Source: an uncultured Bryobacteraceae bacterium (GTDB lineage Bacteria; Acidobacteriota; Terriglobia; Bryobacterales; Bryobacteraceae). Taken from it: a stretch of 7,107 nucleotides of DNA. Location: NCBI GenBank assembly GCA_937921835.1, contig CAKZVG010000721.1:1-7107 (forward strand), in the 5' to 3' direction. The position numbers and the translations under genes were made by a program. The notes under the pieces were generated by a model. That model was given only the letters and a program-made list of their open reading frames with translations. It was not told the DNA's origin and did no database searches. Shown in pieces: positions 1-5,055 of the stretch; the first letter of the stretch is position 1, and each line of letters begins with the position of its first letter.

Positions 1-179
1 TCCCAAACCTCCTCAATTCCGACCGGCCGGCCGTCAAACAGCGGGCCCGCGGGGCCGAACAGCACCACTTCCCGCAGGCGCTCAAACCTTTCCGGATGGC
101 TGCTGAGAGAGATGGCCGCCACTTCACCCTTGTTGCCGCGCGCACGGATCACGCGGGCGACTGCGATCCAATCCTCCAA
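1..179 (-). CDS. rimM: Ribosome maturation factor RimM, N-terminal part (runs off left edge)
   Basis: RimM binds ribosomal protein S19 and assists late maturation of the 30S head and 16S rRNA processing in the cytoplasm. About 59 residues are visible. The stretch WIAVARVIRARGNKGEV (residues 4-20) matches the first strand and the G-x-x-GEV turn of the RimM N-terminal beta-barrel, and SSHPERFERL (about 26-35) matches the conserved region after it. The frame stays open to the window edge. An in-frame TAG lies three codons upstream of the TTG at 179-177, so that TTG is the first conventional start available. A GGAGG sits just inside the frame and has no good conventional start behind it, so the exact start is uncertain. 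The partner genes (rpsP upstream, trmD and rplS downstream in many bacteria) are not visible. An unrelated operon lies upstream in place of rpsP. Family call is confident; start is not. Confidence 0.85.
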   Translation of the reverse strand, partial: MEDWIAVARVIRARGNKGEVAAISLSSHPERFERLREVVLFGPAGPLFDGRPVGIEEVW

Positions 180-184
180 CTTCC

Positions 185-213
185 ACTATACACGTAGCTG
201 TAAGGATTTGCAG
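185..213 (-). promoter_or_regulatory. Possible promoter of rimM
   Basis: On the minus strand TATAGT (190-185) differs from the -10 consensus at one position. The hexamer CTGCAA (213-208), 17 bases upstream, is a poor -35. Transcription would start almost at the TTG codon at 179, giving a leaderless or nearly leaderless message. This is a pattern match only. Confidence 0.25.
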
Positions 214-220
214 GGGATGC

Positions 221-253
221 GGAGGGGCGCGAAGGGGGTGTCCGCGCCCCTCC
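221..253 (-). terminator. Strong 11-bp hairpin between unknown gene and rimM
   Basis: GGAGGGGCGCG (221-231) and CGCGCCCCTCC (243-253) are perfect inverted repeats around an 11-base loop. The hairpin follows the stop of the three-gene minus operon by about 75 bases and precedes rimM by about 40. No run of U follows on either strand, so it is not a textbook intrinsic terminator. It could be a factor-assisted terminator, an mRNA 3'-end stabiliser, or a 5'-leader structure of rimM. Confidence 0.4.
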
Positions 254-326
254 CTTGGCAGCCGCACCGGGCGAAGGCATTGCGCGTCCCTTCCGTCCCC
301 TGGAGAGAAGGTGCGGGCCGCCTGCA

Positions 327-896
327 CTACGGGTTTCGGACTTCCGCCAACCCGGATAGCATCTCAGCCAAATCCCGCCAGGACGCGGCGCACTGGTTGG
401 CCGGCACGGTACTCTGGCCCCACTCCGCCAGGACGCGGGCGCGATAGCCGGCGCCCGCCTCACGCTGCACCCATTCTTCATACGCGGCAGCGAAACCACA
501 GATGGAGGAAAGCTGCGCGATCAAACGGTGGTCTGCACTGCTCACCGCCGGCTCCGCAGGGAACGAATCCGGCGACCAGATTTCTTCTCGCAACCGGTCA
601 AGCGGGACGAAAACTGGTTGGAAACGGTAGCGGTTGACGTAGCACCCCCCCTCCGGCTGTTCCCACAGGACGCCGAAACCCCAGAGGTGGATGTTGGCGC
701 CGCCCATATTCTTCCAATAATGCGTACTGCCGGAAACCGTCGCAGGAGGCCGCCGGCGCGAAAACCCATATTCGAGGAGGAGATTGCCCTCCGGCCGCCG
801 GATGTCCGCGCCCCAGCACCAGCACTGCTGATGGAGCAGCTTCGCGCCCCGTCCGGCCAGTTCGTCCGGGAGCGCCAAGACCGTGCCCGGCCGCAT
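327..896 (-). CDS. Conserved-looking hypothetical protein, 189 aa, unknown function
   Basis: I do not recognise a named family. The protein looks like a real soluble, globular protein rather than a chance frame. It is rich in Trp and aromatic residues, has mixed charge, no signal peptide and no membrane segment. Visible features are a CWCWG motif (residues 25-29), a patch DIRRPEGNLLLEYGFSRRRPP (31-51), GSTHYW (56-61), LWGFGVLW (71-78), and a C-terminal half that looks helical (about 100-185). Five cysteines are present (25, 27, 85, 133, 169). It is the last gene of a minus-strand operon, 22 bases after the DsrE-family gene. The ATG at 896 is the only reasonable start, because an in-frame TAG lies just upstream. 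No strong Shine-Dalgarno is seen, which suggests translation depends partly on the upstream gene. The CxC motif could bind metal or be redox-active, but nothing here proves it. Confidence 0.65.
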   Translation of the reverse strand: MRPGTVLALPDELAGRGAKLLHQQCWCWGADIRRPEGNLLLEYGFSRRRPPATVSGSTHYWKNMGGANIHLWGFGVLWEQPEGGCYVNRYRFQPVFVPLDRLREEIWSPDSFPAEPAVSSADHRLIAQLSSICGFAAAYEEWVQREAGAGYRARVLAEWGQSTVPANQCAASWRDLAEMLSGLAEVRNP

Positions 897-918
897 CGGC
901 TACGGAGAACTTTCTGCT

Positions 919-1257
919 TTACAACGTGATGACCTGGTCCGGCGGATTCGCGCCAAGCGCTTGATAAAGGTCCGGGAAACAGCCGATGGAAACGCCGTCA
1001 AAGAGCTTGTCCGCGATCTCGCGCTCATAGCAGCACTGGTCGCAGCACATTAGAAGAATGTTCTTCTCCTGCGCGACCTTAACCAGCCGTTCGCCAATCG
1101 GGTCTCCTTTGCGCATCAAATACGTATTGTCTTCAAAGAAAAACATGCCAACGACTTCCGCGCCGTGGCGGTCTTCTTCCAATTGCGGCAGGATCATGCG
1201 GCCCAGTTTGTAGGACACCGTGTGGCCTGCGGTGGAAAAAATGTAGGCGACTTTCAT
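919..1257 (-). CDS. DsrE-family protein with a CCDQCC motif
   Basis: A 112-residue cytoplasmic protein with the DsrE/DsrF-like alpha/beta fold. The first strand is MKVAYIFST, followed by a Gly-His turn, a second strand AEVVGMFFFEDNTY (33-46), the family-like segment KGDPIGERL (50-58), and a strand ILLMCCDQCC (67-76) with the cysteines where DsrE-type sulfur carriers keep their reactive Cys. The C-terminus ends GCFPDLYQALGANPPDQVI (92-110). Members of this superfamily carry persulfide sulfur or act in thiol and metal(loid) handling. The overall look recalls the DsrE-related SaoD proteins reported with selenium/organometal gene sets, but I cannot confirm this and no other such gene is visible. 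The ATG overlaps the stop of the upstream NifU-like gene by four bases (ATGA), which implies translational coupling. An AAGGAAG element lies about nine bases upstream. Its base composition looks less GC-rich than that of galK. Confidence 0.75.
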   Translation of the reverse strand: MKVAYIFSTAGHTVSYKLGRMILPQLEEDRHGAEVVGMFFFEDNTYLMRKGDPIGERLVKVAQEKNILLMCCDQCCYEREIADKLFDGVSIGCFPDLYQALGANPPDQVITL

Positions 1258-1655
1258 TTGCTGTTGCTTCCTTTCGCTTCCTCGTCCGCCAATGCTGCCC
1301 GCAGCGCGGCGATCGCAAGCGCCGCTCTGGAATGGCGGGTGGGGGGTACGCCCCGCACGCGTTGAATGAGATCCACTGCCCGGATGCCGAGCGCTTCCGC
1401 GATGGGCCTGCCTCTGAGCATGCGCGCCAGCAGTTCACAATAGGCCAGCAATGTCGCGCAGGTCGTCGCCTTATAGTCTGCTTCCGCGACGACGTTGTCC
1501 ATCACCTCCAGGCGGATCACCACCTGAAGACGGTTCGTCTGGTCGGCTGCACGCCCGCTCCGGTTGCCGAATTCCCTCCCATGAGACCGCCGCAAGGCCG
1601 CTTCGAACAGATTTTGGAGACTTCCGTCGCAATGGTCGCAGCAGGCCGTCGTCAT
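1254..1655 (-). CDS. NifU/IscU-like protein with degenerate cluster-binding site
   Basis: A 133-residue protein resembling the NifU N-terminal/IscU scaffold fold. The segment NVVAEADYKATTCATLLAY (54-72) matches the scaffold strand plus GCG turn. LLARMLRGRPIAEALGI (75-91) matches the helix usually written as a KG(K/R)T-hEEA pattern. GVPPTRHSRAALAIAALRAAL (102-122) matches the C-terminal PP-x-K-LHCS helix. True scaffolds hold a 2Fe-2S cluster with three cysteines. Here only the middle one (Cys66) remains: the first is Ala36, although the adjacent Asp38 is kept, and the third is Arg110. The N-terminus instead carries CCDHC (5-9). It is therefore probably not a standard Fe-S scaffold. It is the first gene of the operon with the DsrE-family gene, overlapping it by four bases. 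An AGGA lies five bases before the ATG. Alignment of the flanks is approximate. Confidence 0.65.
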   Translation of the reverse strand: MTTACCDHCDGSLQNLFEAALRRSHGREFGNRSGRAADQTNRLQVVIRLEVMDNVVAEADYKATTCATLLAYCELLARMLRGRPIAEALGIRAVDLIQRVRGVPPTRHSRAALAIAALRAALADEEAKGSNSK

Positions 1656-1665
1656 GGCAGTCCTG

Positions 1666-1695
1666 ATGATAACGTACTCTCAGTTATACCGTCAA
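1666..1695 (-). promoter_or_regulatory. Promoter candidate of the NifU-like/DsrE operon with dyad in the spacer
   Basis: On the minus strand TTGACG (1695-1690) and TATCAT (1671-1666) each match five of six consensus positions, separated by 18 bases. An inverted repeat ATAAC-N9-GTTAT (1669-1687) fills the spacer and may be an operator. A second, perfect TTGACA lies 21 bases upstream (1716-1711). The predicted start point is only about five bases before the ATG at 1655, so the leader would be very short and the AGGA before the ATG would lie partly upstream of it. Confidence 0.4.
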
Positions 1696-1960
1696 CTCCG
1701 CTCCGCGCGGTGTCAAGGCAAGCTGGAAACGCCGCCCTATGGCCAGGGCCGCGCGGGGTGCCTGGGATGCCGCGGACGCCGGGGAAGCGGAGAGGGGCTG
1801 TACCAACACCAGGAAGCCATGGGGAGGGGGTGAAGCCCGGCTCCCGGAATCCCGCGGCGCCGGCGGCTCTGGGATTCATCCCAACGGGCAGAACCGCGGC
1901 GCGGATCAGGACCGCGCCGGATCCGCTCCCGGCCCGTCTCGCTCACCCAACGGCGAAGAT

Positions 1961-1990
1961 TTGCGCCCTTCCCCCGGTTCGCGTTAGACT
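1961..1990 (+). promoter_or_regulatory. Weak promoter candidate for the symporter operon
   Basis: TTGCGC (1961-1966) and TAGACT (1985-1990) are separated by 18 bases and match the sigma-70 consensus only partly (three and four of six). They would give a leader of about 57 bases. The operon may instead depend on an activator. Confidence 0.2.
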
Positions 1991-2043
1991 TTGCCTTCCG
2001 GCTGTTCTTCCGCCGCCGGATCCGGTTGATGATCTGAAGCCTT

Positions 2044-2048
2044 GAGGT
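2044..2048 (+). promoter_or_regulatory. Ribosome binding site fixing the TTG start of the symporter gene
   Basis: GAGGT lies six bases before the TTG at 2055. This favours that codon, which also places the first hydrophobic helix right at the N-terminus as expected for the family. Confidence 0.6.
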
Positions 2049-2054
2049 CCCCGA

Positions 2055-3704
2055 TTGACACTCGCTCCGGTTGACTACATCATCCTGGCGATCTATTTCG
2101 CCTTTGTCCTCGGCATCGGGTGGGTGCTGAAGCGCACCGTCTCGACCAGCTCGGACTTCCTCACCTCGGGGCGCTCGGTGCCCCTGTGGATCACCAGCCT
2201 GGCGTTCGTGGCCACCAACCTGGGCGCGCAGGAACTGATCGGCATGAGCGCCTCCGGCGCCAAGTACGGCATTATGACCGCCCACTTCTACTGGGTGGGC
2301 GCCATTCCGGCGATGATCTTCGTCGGGGTGTTTATGATGCCGTTCTACTACGGCAGCCGTGCGCGTTCGGTGCCGGAGTACCTGAAGATGCGTTTCGACG
2401 AGAAGACGCGCGCCTTCAACGCCATCAGCTTCGCGGTGATGACCATCTTCTCCTCGGGCATTTCCATGTACGCGCTCGGGCTGCTGTTCCAGATCGTGCT
2501 GGGCTGGAGCTTCACGGCCTCCATCCTGCTCTCGGCGGTGATTGTGCTGATCTACACCTTCCTGGGGGGGCTGACCAGCGCCATTTATAACGAAGTTCTC
2601 CAGTTTTTCCTGATCGTGCTCGGCTTCGCTCCGCTGGCCTACTTGTCGGTGGCCAAAGCGGGCGGGTGGGAAGGCATCTCGGCCCGCCTGCCCAAGGCCA
2701 TGACCTCGTCCTGGCAGCATATGGGGAGCGCGGCCCAAAACCCGATGGGCATCGACGTCTTCGGCATGGTGGCCGGTCTCGGCTTCGTGCTCTCGTTCGG
2801 CTACTGGTGCACGAATTTCCTGGTGGTCCAGCGCGCCATGGCGGCTAAGACGATGACGGCGGCGCGGCTCACGCCGCTGGTGGGCGCGTTTCCCAAGATG
2901 CTGCTCCCGTTTATCGTGATCGTTCCCGGACTGGCGGCCCTGGCCATCAGCCAGATGGGCGCCGGCTACGCCATCCCGGTGAAGGGCGACGGCTACGACT
3001 ACGATCAGGTGCTCATCACCCTGATGGCGCAGTTCTATCCGCAGGGCATGCTGGGCGTGGGCCTCACCGCCCTGATGGCGTCGTTTATGAGCGGCATGGC
3101 GGGCAACGTCACGGCCTTCAATACGGTCTGGACCTACGACCTCTACCAGGGCTACATCCGCAAGAACGCTCCCGACGCGCACTACCTGCTGGTGGGGCGG
3201 CTGACCACCATCATCGGCGTCGCGGTGTCGATCGGCTGTGCCTACGTGGCCCGCATGTACGACAACCTGATGGACCTGCTGCAACTGGTCTTCGGCTTCG
3301 TCAACGCGCCGCTGTTCGCAACATTTTTGTTGGGAATGTTCTGGAAGCGCGCCACCGGGCATGGCGCCTTCACCGGTCTGCTCACCGGCACGGCCGCCGC
3401 CGCGCTGGTGCACGGCCTGACGGTGGCCGAAGGAAAAGGCGGCTGGCTGGCCAACTGGCACACTTACCCGTCCATCATGGCGCAGAACTTCTGGATCGCC
3501 ATCTACGCCTGGACGGCGTGCTTTTTGGCCACCATCGCCGTCAGCCTGCTGACCAGGCCCAAACCGGAGGCGGAGCTCGAAAAGCTGGTCTACGGGTTGA
3601 CCCCGATCCCCAAGGAAACGGGCGTAGCCTGGTACCTCCGGCCGGCTCCGCTGGCGGTGATCATCGGCGTGGTCTGCGTGCTGTTGAATTTCCTGTTCTG
3701 GTAG
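2055..3704 (+). CDS. SSS-family sodium:solute symporter, probably sugar (galactose-type)
   Basis: An inner-membrane transporter of the solute:sodium symporter family (TC 2.A.21), 549 residues with about 13-14 hydrophobic segments, the usual size for SGLT-like members. Family signatures are visible: SGRSVPLWITSLAFVATNLG (38-57), the unwound-helix motif GAQELIGMSASGAKYG (57-72), the RSVPEYLKMRF block (104-114), the GGLTSAIYNEVLQ block (171-183), and ALMASFMSGMAGNVTAFNTV (339-358) with the YDLYQ segment (361-365). By analogy with Vibrio vSGLT, Ser346 falls at one Na2-site serine and Gly347 replaces the neighbouring serine. The sugar-site glutamine region reads AQE instead of AEQ, so substrate cannot be read off directly. 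It starts with TTG behind GAGGT. It is followed at 7 bases by a small membrane protein and then galactokinase, which points to galactose or a galactose-containing substrate. Lactose-type sugars or other hexoses remain possible. Confidence 0.9.
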   Translation: MTLAPVDYIILAIYFAFVLGIGWVLKRTVSTSSDFLTSGRSVPLWITSLAFVATNLGAQELIGMSASGAKYGIMTAHFYWVGAIPAMIFVGVFMMPFYYGSRARSVPEYLKMRFDEKTRAFNAISFAVMTIFSSGISMYALGLLFQIVLGWSFTASILLSAVIVLIYTFLGGLTSAIYNEVLQFFLIVLGFAPLAYLSVAKAGGWEGISARLPKAMTSSWQHMGSAAQNPMGIDVFGMVAGLGFVLSFGYWCTNFLVVQRAMAAKTMTAARLTPLVGAFPKMLLPFIVIVPGLAALAISQMGAGYAIPVKGDGYDYDQVLITLMAQFYPQGMLGVGLTALMASFMSGMAGNVTAFNTVWTYDLYQGYIRKNAPDAHYLLVGRLTTIIGVAVSIGCAYVARMYDNLMDLLQLVFGFVNAPLFATFLLGMFWKRATGHGAFTGLLTGTAAAALVHGLTVAEGKGGWLANWHTYPSIMAQNFWIAIYAWTACFLATIAVSLLTRPKPEAELEKLVYGLTPIPKETGVAWYLRPAPLAVIIGVVCVLLNFLFW

Positions 3705-3711
3705 AGGGGTT

Positions 3712-3966
3712 ATGGACCTGCGCGTTCCTTCCGGTTGGTTCTTCCTGCTGCTGGGCGTGATCCTGTGCGCGGCGGGCGTGCTGCTGCCGTCGCGCGCCGC
3801 GCTCACCGAGATCAACGTCAATCTTTACAGCGGCATCATGATGCTGGTCTTTGGAGGAGGGCTGCTTTGTCTGTCGCGCCTGCGTTCCTGTCCGGGCAGT
3901 TCGAGCAGCATTTCGGGGGAAGCGCAACTCCCGCTCTGTATCGCGCCCCCGGGCGCACCAACCTGA
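3712..3966 (+). CDS. Small two-helix membrane protein, tail overlapping galK
   Basis: An 84-residue protein between the symporter and galactokinase genes. Residues 8-25 and 38-54 are two hydrophobic helices joined by a short loop with the segment LTEINVNLYSG (31-41), followed by Arg-rich SRLRS (55-59). The hydrophobic core looks like a genuine membrane protein of about 60 residues. The last roughly 30 residues are read from galK sequence in another frame and look low-complexity (four serines in a row, PPGAP). The ATG follows the symporter stop by seven bases, with AGGGG almost adjacent, so it is likely co-translated. No function is known to me. An accessory role to the symporter is a guess based on position only. 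Confidence 0.6.
   Translation: MDLRVPSGWFFLLLGVILCAAGVLLPSRAALTEINVNLYSGIMMLVFGGGLLCLSRLRSCPGSSSSISGEAQLPLCIAPPGAPT
3853..3860 (+). promoter_or_regulatory. Strong ribosome binding site fixing the TTG start of galK
   Basis: GGAGGAGG lies six bases before the TTG at 3867. It is embedded in the glycine codons of the upstream small membrane protein, so the galK initiation signal is inside an upstream coding frame. It rules out the much earlier ATG in the same frame (3735), whose translation gives an arginine-rich N-terminus foreign to the family. Confidence 0.8.
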
Positions 3967-5024
3967 TCGGCGAGCACACCGACTACTGCCTGGGGTTCGT
4001 GCTCCCGATCGCGCTCGAGCTGGCCTGCTACACCGCCGCCGCGCCGGCCGGGGACGGCCTGCTGCGCATCTACTCCGCCAACGTCGGCGAGACGCGCGAG
4101 ATTCCGGTCGAAGGGATCCTCAACGCGGAACCCCGCCGCGACTGGAGCGACTACGTGGTGGGCGTGGCGCGCGAGATCGCCCGCCTCGGCTACGCGCTGC
4201 GCGGCCGCGACCTGCTCATCCACAGCACCGTGCCGGCCGGCGCGGGGCTGAGTTCCTCGGCCGCGCTGGAGGTGTCCTGCGCGCTGGCGCTGCTCGACGG
4301 CCAGCCCATCCAGCCGCTCGATCTGGCGCTGCTCTGCCAGCGCGCCGAGCGCGAGTTCGTTGGCATGCCGTGCGGCATCATGGACCAGTACGTCTCCGTG
4401 TTCGCGCAAGAGGGGGCGGCGGTGAAGATCGACTGCCGCAGCCTGGAGAGCGCGATCGTGCCGCTGCCCGCAGGACTTGCCATCCTGGCCGTGAACTCGA
4501 TGGTGAAGCACGAGCTGTCTGGTTCGGCGTATCGCGACCGCGTGCGCGAGTGCGGCGAGGCGGTTGCGGCGCTTCAGACGCGCTACCCGGAGGTGAAGTC
4601 TCTGCGCGACGTGACGCCGGCCCAGCTTGATGCCGCCGCCGCCGCCGTCCCCGAAGTGCCCTACCGGCGCGCCCGCCACGTCACCACCGAGAATGCGCGC
4701 GTCGAGGCGTTTGAGGAAGCCTCCCGCCGCGGCGACCTGAAGGCGATGGGCGAACTGTTGGTGGCCTCGCACCGCAGCCTCCAGCACGACTACGAAGTGA
4801 GCTGCGAGGAACTGGATTTCCTGGTGGATAGTGCGCTTGCCGTCGACGGCGTCATCGGCGCGCGCATGACCGGCGGCGGCTTCGGCGGTTGCACCGTGAA
4901 CCTGGTGCGTCCCGCGGCGGTGGACGCGTTCCGCGCGGCGCTCACGGCGCGCTACCGGGAGCGCTACGGACGCGAGCCGGAGTTCTACGAGTGCAAACCC
5001 TCGCGGGGGGCGGGGAAGCTGTGA
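3867..5024 (+). CDS. galK: Galactokinase
   Basis: A cytoplasmic GHMP-family kinase that phosphorylates alpha-D-galactose at O1 with ATP, the first committed Leloir step. From the TTG start it has 385 residues, close to the 382 of the E. coli enzyme. The galactokinase signature APGRTNLIGEHTDY (27-40) holds the catalytic Arg30 and the sugar-binding Glu36, His37 and Asp39. The ATP loop is PAGAGLSSSAALE (123-135). CGIMDQY (169-175) supplies the catalytic Asp173. SMVKHELSGSAYRDR (211-225) is the usual substrate-side block, and MTGGGFGGCTVNLV (334-347) is GHMP motif 3. All key residues are present, so it should be active. It is the last gene of the symporter operon and starts inside the upstream small-membrane-protein frame. 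galT, galE and galM are not in the window. A different GHMP sugar kinase is unlikely given the signature. Confidence 0.96.
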   Translation: MSVAPAFLSGQFEQHFGGSATPALYRAPGRTNLIGEHTDYCLGFVLPIALELACYTAAAPAGDGLLRIYSANVGETREIPVEGILNAEPRRDWSDYVVGVAREIARLGYALRGRDLLIHSTVPAGAGLSSSAALEVSCALALLDGQPIQPLDLALLCQRAEREFVGMPCGIMDQYVSVFAQEGAAVKIDCRSLESAIVPLPAGLAILAVNSMVKHELSGSAYRDRVRECGEAVAALQTRYPEVKSLRDVTPAQLDAAAAAVPEVPYRRARHVTTENARVEAFEEASRRGDLKAMGELLVASHRSLQHDYEVSCEELDFLVDSALAVDGVIGARMTGGGFGGCTVNLVRPAAVDAFRAALTARYRERYGREPEFYECKPSRGAGKL

Positions 5025-5027
5025 TCT

Positions 5028-5055
5028 GCCGGACCGGCTTACTGGCTCGCGAGCC
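5028..5055. repeat. Tandem palindromes at the convergent galK/regulator 3' ends
   Basis: GCCGGACCGGC (5028-5038) lies between the two stop codons, and the perfect 12-base palindrome GGCTCGCGAGCC (5044-5055) lies in the last codons of the regulator gene. GACCGGC (5032-5038) can also pair with GCCGGTC (5084-5090). No U-run follows either. They may help end transcription from both sides, but this is weak. Confidence 0.25.

Larger units (their letters stand above)
1656..2054. other. Divergent intergenic region, no convincing gene
   Basis: About 400 bases separate the minus operon from the symporter operon. Open frames here are proline-, glycine- or arginine-rich and share no recognisable family. 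Short palindromes are present: GAATCCC (1847-1853) pairs with GGGATTC (1871-1877), TGGGATTCATCCCA (1870-1883) is a near-perfect dyad, and the decamer GCCGGATCCG occurs at 1916-1925 and again at 2015-2024. The region is long enough to hold separate control sites for both operons. Confidence 0.6.

Noticed and set aside
1030..1050. Selenocysteine in the DsrE-family protein
   Set aside because: Some related proteins may use selenocysteine, but all relevant codons here are TGC or TGT cysteine codons and there is no in-frame TGA before the normal stop.
1739..1987. Small plus-strand frame of 82 codons in the intergenic region
   Set aside because: Low-complexity Gly/Arg/Ser-rich translation, with no recognisable family, in a palindrome-rich control region.
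1332..2045. Plus-strand frame of 237 codons opposite the NifU-like gene and across the intergenic region
   Set aside because: Proline/arginine-rich and without recognisable motifs. It covers the likely promoter region and lies antisense to a better-supported gene.
1737..3821. Long minus-strand frame of 694 codons opposite the symporter gene
   Set aside because: His-, Arg- and Gln-rich translation with no family resemblance. It is the shadow of a GC-rich gene whose own strand encodes a clear SSS transporter.
3735..3866. Extended galK start at the ATG at 3735
   Set aside because: It adds 44 Arg/Ala-rich residues foreign to galactokinases. The strong GGAGGAGG before TTG 3867 gives the family-typical length.
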